The notes beneath the pieces are model-generated. The model saw nothing but the letters and a program-made list of their open reading frames with translations, was not told where the DNA came from and made no database searches. Positions 47,567 through 57,143 of a stretch of DNA of 64,000 bases are shown piece by piece. This stretch comes from Streptomyces cucumeris (GTDB lineage Bacteria; Actinomycetota; Actinomycetes; Streptomycetales; Streptomycetaceae), in the NCBI RefSeq assembly GCF_024295805.1, contig NZ_JANCLX010000006.1, positions 74,849-138,848 of the forward strand, in the 5' to 3' direction. The translations under genes were made by a program, and so were the position numbers. Numbering within the stretch: position 1 is the first letter of the stretch; every line of letters starts with the position of its first letter.

Positions 47567-48415
47567 TCAGCTCTCGGGGGCGGGGGTGCGGCCCACTTCC
47601 TGCTGTCCGGCGACCGGGAGGAAGCGGCTGATCAGGAGCTTGTACAGGGCCGCGCCGACCAGTCCGCCGATCAGCGGTCCGACGATGGGCACCCAGAAGT
47701 AGAGGTTCCCGTACTGATCTCGCCACGCGGTGTCGTAGCCGGTGAGGAAGCTGGCCAGCCGGGGGCCGAAGTCACGGGCGGGGTTGATGGCGTACCCCGC
47801 GTCCGCACCCCAGGCCATGCCGATCGCCACCACGATGAGGCCGATGATGAACGGGCCCAGATTGGCCCCCGGCGGCGAGTTCAGCAGATCGGTGACGGCG
47901 AAGATGAGCAGCACCAGGATGGCGGTGCCGATGATCTGGTCGCGCAGCGCGCCCCATTCGCTCACCGGCAGCCCGCCGTTGCCCGGGAGGGTGGAGAACA
48001 CGAACTGGGTCTTGAAGGTGTGCTTGGGGTCGGCGGCCGCCAGCACTTCGGTGTAGTTCCAGCGCACCAGCAGGGCGGCGACGAACGCGCCGAGCGTCTG
48101 GGCCAGGGTGTAGGGCAGCACCTTGCTCCACGGGAAGCCCTTGAAGGCCGCCAGGGACAGGGTGACCGCCGGGTTGATGTGCGCGCCGCTGAGCCGTGCG
48201 GCGACATACACGCCCAGGGTCACACCGAGCCCCCAGGCCCAGGCGATGGAGTCGTGGTCACCGAGCGCGCCCGGCGGTTTGGTCAGCGCACCGGCGGCCA
48301 CCACCTGGGCGACGACACCGCATCCGAAGAGGATGAGCACCATCGTCCCGGCGAACTCCGCGGAGAGTTCACCGATCAGTCCCGAGCGCCCGCCTTGCCG
48401 CTTCTCCTCCGTCAT
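47567..48415 (-). CDS. glpF: Glycerol uptake facilitator (MIP/aquaglyceroporin)
   Basis: A 282-residue channel of the major intrinsic protein family. From ATG 48415 six spans and both pore signatures are seen: HINPAVTL and AINPARDFGPR, the second with the Asp found in glycerol-conducting members. A longer frame upstream to 48514 is Arg-rich and not used. It allows glycerol to enter for the kinase downstream. Confidence 0.94.
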   Translation of the reverse strand: MTEEKRQGGRSGLIGELSAEFAGTMVLILFGCGVVAQVVAAGALTKPPGALGDHDSIAWAWGLGVTLGVYVAARLSGAHINPAVTLSLAAFKGFPWSKVLPYTLAQTLGAFVAALLVRWNYTEVLAAADPKHTFKTQFVFSTLPGNGGLPVSEWGALRDQIIGTAILVLLIFAVTDLLNSPPGANLGPFIIGLIVVAIGMAWGADAGYAINPARDFGPRLASFLTGYDTAWRDQYGNLYFWVPIVGPLIGGLVGAALYKLLISRFLPVAGQQEVGRTPAPES

Positions 48416-48520
48416 GCGCCCATGGTGTGCGCGCCGCGGGCGGATCGGCCTGTCCTGCTGCGCCGTACGGGTCACGGGACGCCGGGGCCGGTACGGCGCC
48501 CGGCGCCCCCGCACGGTGGT

Positions 48521-50908
48521 TCAGCCGCTCCAGGACCACTCCGCCACTTCGGGCATATCGGTGCCGTGTTCGCGGATCCAGGCGTGGTGGCGGCTGCGCG
48601 CGTCCTGCATCCGCTGGCGTACGGCGGCGGCACGCACCGCCAGGCCCGGGGTGCGGTCGATGACGTCCATCACCAGCCGGTAGCGGTCCAGGTCGTTGCG
48701 GACCACCATGTCGAAGGGTGTGGTGGTGGTGCCCGACTCCAGATAGCCGCGGACGTGGAGCTGCGGGTGGACGGTCCGGCGGTAGGCCAGCCGGTGCACC
48801 AGCCACGGATAGCCGTGGTAGGCGAAGATGACCGGCCGGTCACGGGTGAACAGGGCGTCGAACTCGGCGTCCGGCATCCCGTGCGGATGTTCCTTCTGCG
48901 GCAGCAGCCGGGTCATGTCGACGACGTTGACCACCCGTACCGCCACATCGGGCAGATGGCGGCGGAGGATCGCGGCGGCCGCCAGGACCTCCTGGGTGGG
49001 GACGTCGCCGGCGGCCGCCAGCACCACATCGGGTTCCCCCATGCCGTTCTCGGTGCCCGCCCAGTCCCAGCTCCCGGCGCCGCGGGCGCAGTGGGCGCGG
49101 GCCTGTTCGAGGTCGAGCCAGTCGAAGCACGGCTGTTTGCCCGCGACCACCACATTGACGTAGTCACGGCTGCGCAGCACGTGGTCGGCCACGCAGAGCA
49201 GGGTGTTGGCGTCCGGCGGCAGATAGACCCGCACCACCTCGGGGCTCTTGTTGAGCACGTGGTCCACGAAACCGGGGTCCTGGTGGGAGAAACCATTGTG
49301 GTCCTGCCGCCAGACGTGGGAGGTCAGCAGGTAGTTGAGGGAGGCCACCGGGCGGCGCCATGGCAGCGCCCGGGACACCTTCAGCCACTTGATGTGCTGG
49401 TTGACCATGGAGTCCACGATGTGCACGAACGCCTCGTAGCAGGAGAACAGTCCGTGCCGTCCGGTGAGCAGATAGCCCTCCAGCCAGCCCTGGCACATAT
49501 GTTCGGAGAGGATCTCCATCACCCGGCCGTGCCGGTCCAGGTGCTCATCGGTGGTCAGGGTCCGCTCCTGCCACGCCTTGCCGGTGGCCCGGAACAGGGC
49601 CTGGAGCCGGTTGGAGGCGGTCTCGTCGGGGCCCACGACACGGAAGTCACGGCTGTGGGCGGTGTCCTCCATGATCCGCTCCAGCAGATCGCCGAGCACC
49701 CGGGTGGGCTCGTGCAGGGTCACCCCCGGCTTCTCGACGGGCACCGCGTACCGCTCCAGGGCGGGCACCGGCAGATCGCGCACCAGCAGGCCGCCGTTGG
49801 CGTGCGGATTGGCACCCAGCCGCCGCGGCCCCTGGGGTACACACGCCAGTACCTCCGGGCGGGGCCGTCCGTCCTCGTCGAAGAGCTCCTCCGGCCGGTA
49901 GGACCGCAGCCACCGCTCGAGCTGCCGCAGATGCTCCGGGTTCTCCCGGACGCCCGGCAGCGGGACCTGGTGGGAACGCCAGGTGTCCGCGACCGGGAGG
50001 CCGTCGACCCGGTCGGGACCGGTCCAGCCCTTGGGGGTGCGCAGGACGATCACCGGCCAGCGCGGGCGTTCGGCGACGCCTTCCTCGCGGGCGGTGCGCT
50101 GGAGCAGGGCGATCCGGTCGAGCGCCTCGTCCATCGCCCGGGCCAGGTCCCGGTGGACCTGTTCGGGGTCGTCGCCGGACACCTGGATCGGCTCATGGCC
50201 GTATCCGCGCAGCAGCTCCTCGAGTTCGGGCGCGGGGAGGCGGGCGAGCAGTGTGGGGTTGGCGATCTTGTAGCCGTTGAGGTGGAGGACGGGCAGCACG
50301 GCGCCGTCGTGGACCGGGTCGAGGAACTTGTTGGCGTGCCAGGAGGCGGCCAGCGGTCCGGTCTCCGCCTCGCCGTCCCCGATGACGCAGGCGACGAGGA
50401 GGCCGGGGTTGTCCAGGGCCGCGCCGTAGGCGTGGGCGAGCGAGTAGCCGAGCTCACCGCCCTCGTGGATGGAGCCGGGGGTCTCGGGGGCGACATGGCT
50501 GGGCACCCCGCCGGGGAAGGAGAACTGGCGGAACAGCCGGGCCATCCCCGCCGCGTCCCGGCCGACGTCGGGGTAGACCTCCGCGTAGCTGCCGTCCAGC
50601 CAGGACCCCGCGAGCACCGCCGGGCCGCCGTGGCCGGGGCCCCAGACACAGATGGCGTCCAGGTCACGGGCCTTGATGACCCGGTTGAGATGGGTGTGGA
50701 CGAGGTTGAGCCCGGGAGAGGTCCCCCAGTGCCCCAGCAGCCGGGGTTTGATGTGCTCGGGGCGCAGCGGCTCGGTCAGCAGCGGATTCGCCAGCAGGTA
50801 GATCTGACCGGCCGCCAGGTAGTTCGCGGCCCGCCAGTGGGCGTCCAGGGCGCGGAGTTCGTCGTCGGCGAGTCCGCTCGTCGCCGTGGTCGGTGCGTCG
50901 TCGGGCAT
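48521..50908 (-). CDS. xfp: Phosphoketolase
   Basis: A 795-residue thiamine-diphosphate enzyme that splits xylulose 5-phosphate or fructose 6-phosphate with phosphate to acetyl phosphate. Visible are the N-terminal [34 protein letters not shown], the TPP motif [19 protein letters not shown], and [17 protein letters not shown] of the Pyr domain. Length is normal. Transcribed toward glpF with a 105-base gap. Its upstream region carries three tandem copies of a GTACGGGGCGTC-like unit. Phosphoketolase genes often sit among actinobacterial oxygen-stress genes, as here. Confidence 0.95.
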   Translation of the reverse strand: MPDDAPTTATSGLADDELRALDAHWRAANYLAAGQIYLLANPLLTEPLRPEHIKPRLLGHWGTSPGLNLVHTHLNRVIKARDLDAICVWGPGHGGPAVLAGSWLDGSYAEVYPDVGRDAAGMARLFRQFSFPGGVPSHVAPETPGSIHEGGELGYSLAHAYGAALDNPGLLVACVIGDGEAETGPLAASWHANKFLDPVHDGAVLPVLHLNGYKIANPTLLARLPAPELEELLRGYGHEPIQVSGDDPEQVHRDLARAMDEALDRIALLQRTAREEGVAERPRWPVIVLRTPKGWTGPDRVDGLPVADTWRSHQVPLPGVRENPEHLRQLERWLRSYRPEELFDEDGRPRPEVLACVPQGPRRLGANPHANGGLLVRDLPVPALERYAVPVEKPGVTLHEPTRVLGDLLERIMEDTAHSRDFRVVGPDETASNRLQALFRATGKAWQERTLTTDEHLDRHGRVMEILSEHMCQGWLEGYLLTGRHGLFSCYEAFVHIVDSMVNQHIKWLKVSRALPWRRPVASLNYLLTSHVWRQDHNGFSHQDPGFVDHVLNKSPEVVRVYLPPDANTLLCVADHVLRSRDYVNVVVAGKQPCFDWLDLEQARAHCARGAGSWDWAGTENGMGEPDVVLAAAGDVPTQEVLAAAAILRRHLPDVAVRVVNVVDMTRLLPQKEHPHGMPDAEFDALFTRDRPVIFAYHGYPWLVHRLAYRRTVHPQLHVRGYLESGTTTTPFDMVVRNDLDRYRLVMDVIDRTPGLAVRAAAVRQRMQDARSRHHAWIREHGTDMPEVAEWSWSG

Positions 50909-50969
50909 GGACCTCTCTCCCTCGTGGGATGTCCGGCTCGTGCAGTGTCCGTTCCGTTCTCTTCCCCGC

Positions 50970-51023
50970 GTACGGGGCGTCCCCCGTGGGTACGGGGCGT
51001 CCCACGCGTACGAGGCGTCATAT
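50970..51023. repeat. Three tandem GTACGGGGCGTC-like units upstream of phosphoketolase
   Basis: Units begin at 50970, 50990 and 51008 (periods 20 and 18). The first two share GTACGGGGCGTCCC; the third (GTACGAGGCGTC) runs into the stop codon of the leftward stress protein. They lie 60-115 bases upstream of the phosphoketolase start. Confidence 0.65.
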
Positions 51024-51908
51024 CCGCTCGGGGACGATCGCCACCGGACACGGGGCGTGGTGCAGCGCCGTATGGGCCACCCGGCCGAGCTGGAGCCCCG
51101 CGAGGTGGCCGTGGCGCCGGTGGGCGCCGACGACCAGCAGGTCGGCGGTGGCCGCCGCGTGCAGCAGTGCCTTGCGGGCCGGGCCCTCGACGGTCTCGCG
51201 GCGGACCACCACCTTGGGGTGGTCCCGCTCCGGGATCCGCAGGGCGTCGTCGAGCGCGCGCTCGGCACGGGCCCAGTGGGCGCGCACCGGATCCCCGTAG
51301 ATCATCAGGTCGTCCGTGACCTCACCGGCCGGGCAGCGCCAGGCGCGTACGGCGGCCAGTTCGCGGCCGCCCGCCTCGGCCTCCAGGAAGGCGTACCGCA
51401 GGGCGGGGGCCGGCTCACCGGCGGGTTCGTCCACCCCGAGCACGATCCGGCCGAACGAGCCACGGCGGTTGGGGGTCCCGCCCCGTACGACGGTGACCGG
51501 GCAGGGGGCGCGGGCGGCCACCATCAGGGCCACCGACCCCAGGAGCAGCGCGGACAGTTCACCTCGTCCGCGCGCCCCGGTGACCACGCCGAACGCCTCC
51601 TGACCCGCGCGCAGCAGCAGGGACACCGGGTCCTCCGGCACCACTTCGGTGAAGACCTTCACCTCGGGGCCGCGCCGCCGCGCCCGGTCGGCCGCGGCAT
51701 CGGTGATCTGCTCGGCCAACACCCGGTCCCAGGGCCGCTCGGGGTCGGTGGCGGGCTTCATCCCCTCGTAGCGCTCCCACAGGGAACCGTGCACCAGCCG
51801 CAGCGGCACCCGGTGCCGGGCCGCCGCGTCCGCCGCCCAGTCCACGGCGTTGAGGCTGGACTGTGAGCCGTCGACACCCACGACCAGGGGGAGCGCCACC
51901 GTGTCCAC
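51018..51908 (-). CDS. Universal stress protein with two USP domains
   Basis: A 296-residue tandem USP from GTG 51908. Domain 1 (about 5-145) has [21 protein letters not shown] and the ATP-binding tail [17 protein letters not shown]; domain 2 (about 155-295) has [20 protein letters not shown] and [19 protein letters not shown]. Such double-domain proteins bind ATP and accumulate in hypoxic or resting actinobacteria. It diverges from the CBS gene at 52122 across a 213-base region with three candidate regulator boxes. Confidence 0.92.
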   Translation of the reverse strand: MDTVALPLVVGVDGSQSSLNAVDWAADAAARHRVPLRLVHGSLWERYEGMKPATDPERPWDRVLAEQITDAAADRARRRGPEVKVFTEVVPEDPVSLLLRAGQEAFGVVTGARGRGELSALLLGSVALMVAARAPCPVTVVRGGTPNRRGSFGRIVLGVDEPAGEPAPALRYAFLEAEAGGRELAAVRAWRCPAGEVTDDLMIYGDPVRAHWARAERALDDALRIPERDHPKVVVRRETVEGPARKALLHAAATADLLVVGAHRRHGHLAGLQLGRVAHTALHHAPCPVAIVPERI

Positions 51909-51973
51909 CGCCCTTCGCAGTGGTGGCCTTCGCCGTCGTCCCCACCCTCCCGCCGTCCGGCCCCGGGCGCGAG

Positions 51974-52034
51974 GGGCGATTCGGCCCCGCCGGGGGTCGT
52001 TCGGCCCACATCCCCGGGGCGGGCCGGTCGGCCC
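51974..52034. promoter_or_regulatory. Three DevR/OsdR-like palindromes between divergent stress genes
   Basis: GGGTCGTTCGGCCC (51994-52007) and GGGCCGGTCGGCCC (52021-52034) both fit GGGNCGNNCGNCCC; GGGCGATTCGGCCC (51974-51987) matches the right half. Centres are 20 and 27 bases apart. Multiple tandem sites are typical of DosR-type regulators. Binding by the response regulator at 61576 is inference. Confidence 0.5.
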
Positions 52035-52103
52035 CGAGCGCACCCCGGGCAGCCCAAGAAGCGGCACGGGGCGACGGCGGAGGCTGGAGACAGGATCCGG
52101 GCA

Positions 52104-52125
52104 GGCAGGGATGAGGCAGGGATGA
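52104..52125. repeat. Tandem 11-base duplication over the CBS gene start
   Basis: GGCAGGGATGA occurs twice without gap (52104-52114, 52115-52125). Each copy has a ribosome-site-like GGCAGGG and an ATG; the second ATG (52122) opens the gene. Confidence 0.7.
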
Positions 52126-52808
52126 AGCACCGCAAGATCGGCAACGTGATGACCGACGATGTCGTCCGGGTCGGCCACGGGGCCTCGTACGAGGAGGTCA
52201 GCCAACTGCTGGCACGGCACCGCATCAACGGTCTGCCGGTGGTGGACGAGGACGACAAGGTGGTCGGTGTGATCACCGGTACCGATCTGGGTGAACTGAC
52301 GGCCCGGCAGGGGAACGGCCACCCCGGCGGCGGACGGACCGACCGGGTGCCGCGGCAGTCCGCCGACGGCCGCACCGCCCGGCAGCTCATGTCACGGCCC
52401 GCGGTCACCGTACGCCCCCAGGACACCATCGTGGACGCCGCGCGCTCCATGGCCCGCCACCGGGTGGAACGGCTGCCCGTCGTGGACGAGGAGGACCGGC
52501 TGATCGGTATCGTCACCCGCCGTGACCTGCTGCGGGTCTTCCTCCGCCCGGACGACGAGATCCGCGCCGAGGTGATCGACGAGGTGCTGGTGCGCTCGCT
52601 GTGGCTGCTGCCGCACACCGTCACGGTCACCGTGACCGACGGGGTGGTGCGGCTGGAGGGACGGCTCGACCGGCACAGCGAGATCCCCATCGCGGTGCGG
52701 ATGGCCGGACAGGTGGACGGGGTGGTGGCGGTGGTCGACCGGCTCACCTACCGCGTGGACGACTCCCGCGGCCAGGGCTCCCGCAGCCAGGGGGGTGCCG
52801 CGTCATGA
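52122..52808 (+). CDS. CBS-pair and BON domain protein
   Basis: A 228-residue protein with two CBS motifs (about 8-60, VMTDDVVRVGHGASYEEVSQLLARHRINGLPVVDEDDKVVGVIT; about 85-140, LMSRPAVTVRPQDTIVDAARSMARHRVERLPVVDEEDRLIGIVTRRD) and a C-terminal BON-like segment (VTVTVTDGVVRLEGRLDRHSEIPIAVRMAGQVDGVVAVVDRL). CBS pairs sense adenine nucleotides; BON may contact membranes. Its stop overlaps the next universal stress gene as ATGA. It is a paralogue of the gene at 60019. Confidence 0.92.
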   Translation: MKHRKIGNVMTDDVVRVGHGASYEEVSQLLARHRINGLPVVDEDDKVVGVITGTDLGELTARQGNGHPGGGRTDRVPRQSADGRTARQLMSRPAVTVRPQDTIVDAARSMARHRVERLPVVDEEDRLIGIVTRRDLLRVFLRPDDEIRAEVIDEVLVRSLWLLPHTVTVTVTDGVVRLEGRLDRHSEIPIAVRMAGQVDGVVAVVDRLTYRVDDSRGQGSRSQGGAAS

Positions 52809-53707
52809 CGGAACGCGGCAGGCGGGCCCAGGACGGACGGGTCGTGGTGGGCCTCGACGGCTCCGACAGCGCCTGGAGCGCGCTGGACCGGGCCGTGGCC
52901 GAGGCCCAGCGGCGCGGTGCCACGCTGGAGATCGTGCACGCCTGGCCGTGGGCCCGTACCGATCCGCTCGCCTTCGACCGGGACAGCGAACCCCAGCGGC
53001 CGCCCGTCGAGGTGGCCCGCACGGTGCTGCGGCTGGCGGTGGCACGGGCCTCCGAGAAGGACCCCGGCCTGCGCATCGTGCCCACGCTCACCGCGCAGGA
53101 CGCGGTGCCGGAGCTGCTGCGCATCGGACGCGGCGCCTCGCTCATCGTCATCGGTACGCGCGGCCTGGGCGGCTTCACCGGTCTGCTGCTGGGCTCGGTC
53201 GGCCTCCGGCTGGCCGCCCACACCGACCGCCCGCTGCTGGTGGTCCGCGGCGACGTACCCGCTGCGTACGGGCCCGAGGGCCACGGCCGGGTGCTGGTCG
53301 GGGTCGAGGGCGGCGCGGACGAGGCGGCGGCGCGGTTCGCCTTCGAGGAGGCGATCCGGCGCGGGGCGCGGCTGCGTGTGCTGTACGCGTGGACACACCC
53401 GCGCGCCTTCGGCGGCGACCACACCCTGCCCTCACGCGAGGTCGTGGCCCTGCGCGCGGAGCGCGCACAGGAGGAGACGTACCGCGTGGTGGCCGGGCTG
53501 CGCGAGGAGTTCGGCGAGGTGGGTGTCCGCGAGGACACGGTGCACAGCGCCCCCGCGCAGGCCCTGGTGGAGGCGTCACGGGCGGCGGACGTCCTGGTCC
53601 TGGCCGTCCACCGCCGCACCGCCCGGCTGGGCCTCCAGCTCGGCCCCGTCACCCACGCGGTCCTCCACCACGCGCACTGCCCGGTGGTCCTGGTCCCGGT
53701 CGGCTGA
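52805..53707 (+). CDS. Universal stress protein with two USP domains
   Basis: A 300-residue tandem USP. Domain 1 begins VVVGLDGSDSAWSALDRAVAEA and ends with the canonical ATP loop GTRGLGGFTGLLLGSVG; domain 2 begins VLVGVEGGADEAAARFAFEEA and ends AVHRRTARLGLQLGPVTHAVLHHAHCPVVLVP, a loop without the full G-2X-G-9X-G pattern. Translationally coupled to the CBS-BON gene, so the two probably act together in energy-state sensing. Confidence 0.92.
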   Translation: MTERGRRAQDGRVVVGLDGSDSAWSALDRAVAEAQRRGATLEIVHAWPWARTDPLAFDRDSEPQRPPVEVARTVLRLAVARASEKDPGLRIVPTLTAQDAVPELLRIGRGASLIVIGTRGLGGFTGLLLGSVGLRLAAHTDRPLLVVRGDVPAAYGPEGHGRVLVGVEGGADEAAARFAFEEAIRRGARLRVLYAWTHPRAFGGDHTLPSREVVALRAERAQEETYRVVAGLREEFGEVGVREDTVHSAPAQALVEASRAADVLVLAVHRRTARLGLQLGPVTHAVLHHAHCPVVLVPVG

Positions 53708-54446
53708 GCGCCCCCGCGACCACGCGGCGGCCGTCGACCGGCCGGACAGGCGCGGGAGCCGCGGGCCGGCCGAGCACCGGCCCGCAGAGCGCTGCCGGGC
53801 TCGGAGCACCGCGGGCATGCCCGTTCGAACCCGCGGGGCGGCGTTCCCCCGCAGGGCACCCGCGGGAAACAGACCGCAGGCACCGCACGGCACCACCGCC
53901 GCGCCGGGCTTCCCGGGCGTGCGCTTCCGGGCGAGGCCCGGCCGCGCGTTCGGCCGCGGGCGGCGTTCCTCCCGCGAGGCATCCGGTGAACGGGGTGCCG
54001 GGATGTCCGCGGCCGTCGGATACGGGTGGCGCGCGGGCGCCCCCGGCCGCGGGGGGCCTGCGCGGGGTGGATGGGCCGGTTGTCCCGGGGGGGTCCTCGT
54101 GGCGGGACCGGTCGGCCCTGGCATCGGAGGGCCGGGCGTGGTGCCCTGGAAGTGGCACCGGGGGCATCCAGCAGACGCGGAGAAGCGGACCGGTGAGGCG
54201 TCACTGACACCGACGACCGCGCACCGCGCAATCAGGGCCCGCGAGAAGCGGGCGGCCCCCGGCGCCGCGGGTGTACCGCGGGAGCGGCCCCGAGCGGACC
54301 CGATGGGCCCCACCGTCCCGTATCACCCCGCCGGAACACGCCGGTCGGACCGATCGGCGACGACACGTTCCGGCGGGTGTCCCGGGGGCCGACGGGCCCG
54401 GGAGGTCCGACGGCCGCTCCCCCGCCACGCCGGAGAGGAGGCTGCG
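53708..54446. other. Long intergenic region in the stress island
   Basis: No gene is supported in these 739 bases; apparent long frames are GC-driven. Near matches to the GGGNCGNNCGNCCC pattern occur at 54073-54086 (GGGCCGGTTGTCCC) and 54386-54399 (GGGCCGACGGGCCC), with a related GGGACCGGTCGGCCC at 54104-54118. The region likely carries the regulated promoter of the operon beginning at 54447. The density of similar GC-rich words makes individual sites uncertain. Confidence 0.4.
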
Positions 54447-55301
54447 ATGGCGCGCCCCGTCACCGCGGGCCTTGACGGGTCCCCCGAGAGCCTGGCCGCC
54501 GCCGACTGGGCGGCGCACGAGGCGATGCTGCGGGACGCTCCGCTACGGCTGGTCAACGCCTGGCCGGGCCCGGACCAGTTGGACCTGACCCCCGGCCGGG
54601 AGGCCGCCTGGCACTACTGGGCCGAGCGCGCGCTGCGTTCGGCGCGGGCCGAACTGGACGCCGCGCACCCGGACATGCCGATCCTCACCGACCAGATCCC
54701 CGGCTACCCCGGACCGGTACTGCTGGCCGAGGCGGAACGGGCCCAGTTGCTGGTGGTGGGGTCCCGTTCGCTCGGGGCGGTCGCCGGTTTCTTCATGGGC
54801 TCGGTCGGGCTGGAGCTGGCCGCCCACGCCACCACGCCCGTGGTCCTGGTGCGGGCGGACGCGCCGGACACCCGCGACAGCGATGTGGTGGCGGGGGTGG
54901 ATCTGCGCGGGACCTGCGACGACGTCCTGGAGTTCGCGTTCGACGCGGCGGCCCGGCGCACCGCCGGGCTGCTGTGCGTGTACGCCAGCAGGGTCCCGGC
55001 GATCCGGGGCTCCGCGCCGTGGGTGGTGGACGTCGGGCTGACCGATGCCCGCGAGGAGGCCGAGCGCACACTGGCGGACGCGCTGGCGCCGTGGCGGGAC
55101 AAGTTCGCCGAGGTGCGGGTCGTCGAGGAGATCGCGTCCGACAGCCCGGCCCGGCGACTGGTGGAGGCCGCGCGCGGAGCGGCGCTGCTGGTCGTGGGGC
55201 GCGGTCCGCGCCGGTCGGGCCCGGGGCCTCGGCTGGGTCCCGTCGCCCAGGCCGTGGCACACCACGCCGCCTGTCCGGTCGCCGTCGTACCCCAGACTTG
55301 A
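54447..55301 (+). CDS. Universal stress protein with two USP domains (degenerate ATP loop)
   Basis: A 284-residue tandem USP; ATG 54447 follows GAGGAGG. Domain 1 starts VTAGLDGSPESLAAADWAAHEA and its loop reads GSRSLGAVAGFFMGSVG, where Ser replaces the second Gly of the usual G-2X-G. Domain 2 (from about 140) starts VVAGVDLRGTCDDVLEFAFDAAARR, with loop GRGPRRSGPGPRLGPVAQ. It heads a run of rightward genes (dehydrogenase, XRE-PPOX, another USP, nicotinate PRTase). Reduced ATP binding is possible but not certain. Confidence 0.92.
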   Translation: MARPVTAGLDGSPESLAAADWAAHEAMLRDAPLRLVNAWPGPDQLDLTPGREAAWHYWAERALRSARAELDAAHPDMPILTDQIPGYPGPVLLAEAERAQLLVVGSRSLGAVAGFFMGSVGLELAAHATTPVVLVRADAPDTRDSDVVAGVDLRGTCDDVLEFAFDAAARRTAGLLCVYASRVPAIRGSAPWVVDVGLTDAREEAERTLADALAPWRDKFAEVRVVEEIASDSPARRLVEAARGAALLVVGRGPRRSGPGPRLGPVAQAVAHHAACPVAVVPQT

Positions 55302-55320
55302 GTGAGGAGAGGGAACGGCC

Positions 55321-56388
55321 ATGAAAGGACTCGTCTTCCACGGACCGGGGCGGTCCTCCTGGGAGGAGGTGCCCGACCCCGACCTCGAGGAGGTCACCGA
55401 CGCGATCGTGCGGATCGACACGGTCACCATCTGCGGCACCGACCTGCACATCCTGAACGGCGACGTACCGGACGTCAGGCCCGGTACGGTCCTCGGCCAC
55501 GAGGCCGTGGGCGAGGTGGTGGAGACCGGGGAGGACGTGCGGAGCGTCCGGCCCGGGGACCGGGTGCTGATCTCGTGCATCTCGGCGTGCGGCCACTGCC
55601 GGTTCTGCCGGGAGCGGGCCTACGGGCAGTGCCGCGGCGGGGGCGGCTGGATCCTGGGGCGCACGATCAACGGCACCCAGGCGGAGTACGTCCGGGTGCC
55701 GTTCGCCGATCTGTCGGTGCATCCGCTGCCCGGCTCGGCCGAGGGGCAGGACGCGGTCCTGCTCGCGGACATCTTCCCCACCGCCTACGAGGTGGGGGTG
55801 CTCAACGGCCGGGTGGGGCCCGGCGACACGGTCGCCGTGGTGGGCGCCGGACCGATCGGGCTGGCGGCCATCGCCACCGCGGAGTTCTTCTCCCCCGGCC
55901 GGATCATCGCGGTCGACTACCCCGGCGCACGGCTGGACGCGGCGAAGCGGGTCGGCGCCGACGCGGTGGCCGCCGCGGACGAGGATCCGGAGCGGCTGGT
56001 CGACGACCTCACCGAGGGACTTGGCGCCGATGTGGTGATCGAGGCGGTGGGCACACCGCAGAGCTTCGAGGCGTGCACCCGCATGGTGCGGCCCGGTGGC
56101 CGGATCGCCAACGTCGGGGTGCACGCCAGGCCCGCCACCCTGCACCTGGAGAAGCTGTGGATCAAGAACGTGACGATCACCACCGGGCTGGTCGACACGT
56201 ACTCCACGCCCACCCTGCTGTCCATGCTGGCCGCCGGACGGCTGCCCGCGGCCATGCTGATCACCCATCTCTTCGAGCTGGACCAGATGGAGGAGGCGTA
56301 CGACGTCTTCTCCCAGGCCATCGACACCGGCGCCATCAAGATCGCGCTCGGTGGCCCGGCCCGGCCCCTGGCGACCCGGGAGGGATGA
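55321..56388 (+). CDS. Zinc-dependent alcohol dehydrogenase
   Basis: A 355-residue medium-chain dehydrogenase. Catalytic zinc residues are in TICGTDLH and GHEAVGEV; the structural-zinc lobe is CISACGHCRFCRERAYGQC; the NAD(P)-binding site is VVGAGPIGLAAIATAEFFSPGRIIAVD. It starts 19 bases after the universal stress gene behind GAGGAGAGG. This type of dehydrogenase recurs in actinobacterial DosR/OsdR-like islands and may recycle NADH by reducing aldehydes under low oxygen (inference). Confidence 0.93.
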   Translation: MKGLVFHGPGRSSWEEVPDPDLEEVTDAIVRIDTVTICGTDLHILNGDVPDVRPGTVLGHEAVGEVVETGEDVRSVRPGDRVLISCISACGHCRFCRERAYGQCRGGGGWILGRTINGTQAEYVRVPFADLSVHPLPGSAEGQDAVLLADIFPTAYEVGVLNGRVGPGDTVAVVGAGPIGLAAIATAEFFSPGRIIAVDYPGARLDAAKRVGADAVAAADEDPERLVDDLTEGLGADVVIEAVGTPQSFEACTRMVRPGGRIANVGVHARPATLHLEKLWIKNVTITTGLVDTYSTPTLLSMLAAGRLPAAMLITHLFELDQMEEAYDVFSQAIDTGAIKIALGGPARPLATREG

Positions 56389-56391
56389 CCG

Positions 56392-57081
56392 GTGGCGCCC
56401 GGGGCGACGGGACCTGATCCGGAGGCGGTGACGCGTCCGGTGACCGGCGCAGGTGACATCGGGCGCCGGGTGGCCGACCGCCGCGTCCAACTGCACCTCT
56501 CCCGTGAGGAGTTGGCGGAACGCGCGGGCACCTCACCGGGCTATGTGCGCTATCTCGAGGAGTATCCGGCCGATCCCGGGGCCGGGGCGCTGCTGCGGGT
56601 CGCGGCGGCCCTGGACACCACCGCGGCCGCACTGCACGGCGGCGGCACCGAGCGGCCGCCCGGCAGGGCGCGTGCGGCACCCCACCCCGATCTGCTGGAG
56701 ATGGGACCCGAGGAGTGCCGGGAGCGGCTGGCCGCCCACGGCGTGGGCCGGGTCTCGGTGTCCACCGCGCGGGGCCCCGCCGTCATCCCGGTCAACTACA
56801 GCGTGGTGGACGACGCCGTGGTCTTCCGGACCGCGCCCGACGCCACCCCCGCCGCGGCCGCGGACACCGAGGTCGCCTTCGAGGTGGACCATATCGACGA
56901 GGCGCTCAGCGAGGGCTGGAGCGTGCTGGTCGTCGGACGCGCGCAGCGGGTCACCGACCCGGCGGCGGTCCGGCGGCTGGCCGACACGGCGTACTCGGCC
57001 CCCTGGCCGGGCGGCAGCCGCGATCTGTGGCTGCGTATCGAACCCGGCAGCATCACCGGCCGCCGGATCCGGGCGGGCTGA
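56392..57081 (+). CDS. XRE helix-turn-helix fused to pyridoxamine 5'-phosphate oxidase-like domain
   Basis: A 229-residue fusion. Residues about 20-80 are an XRE/Cro-type helix-turn-helix (RRVADRRVQLHLSREELAERAGTSPGYVRYLEEYPADP), and residues about 100-225 a split-barrel flavin-binding fold of the PPOX family (LLEMGPEECRERLAAHGVGRVSVSTARGPAVIPVNYSVVDDAVVFRT). GTG 56392 is 4 bases after the dehydrogenase stop, with GGGAGG upstream. Such fusions are common in actinobacterial dormancy islands; the barrel may bind F420, FMN or haem and the HTH may make it a redox-responsive regulator. Confidence 0.9.
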   Translation: MAPGATGPDPEAVTRPVTGAGDIGRRVADRRVQLHLSREELAERAGTSPGYVRYLEEYPADPGAGALLRVAAALDTTAAALHGGGTERPPGRARAAPHPDLLEMGPEECRERLAAHGVGRVSVSTARGPAVIPVNYSVVDDAVVFRTAPDATPAAAADTEVAFEVDHIDEALSEGWSVLVVGRAQRVTDPAAVRRLADTAYSAPWPGGSRDLWLRIEPGSITGRRIRAG

Positions 57082-57143
57082 ACGGAGAAGGAACACCACA
57101 CGGCGCAACCACACGCCGGAAGAGAGATACGGAGGTGACGGTC

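Noticed and set aside
50970..51023. CRISPR-like repeats
   Set aside because: Three short imperfect units with 18-20 base periods and no unique spacers; no cas genes in the window.
53708..54446. Hidden gene in the long gap of the stress island
   Set aside because: No frame has both a ribosome site and a recognisable protein pattern; translations are Arg/Pro/Gly/Ala-rich in every frame.
52917..55301. A 794-codon plus-strand frame spanning two stress genes
   Set aside because: Only its last 284 codons (from 54447) encode a recognisable protein with a ribosome site; the earlier part is out of frame with the USP at 52805.
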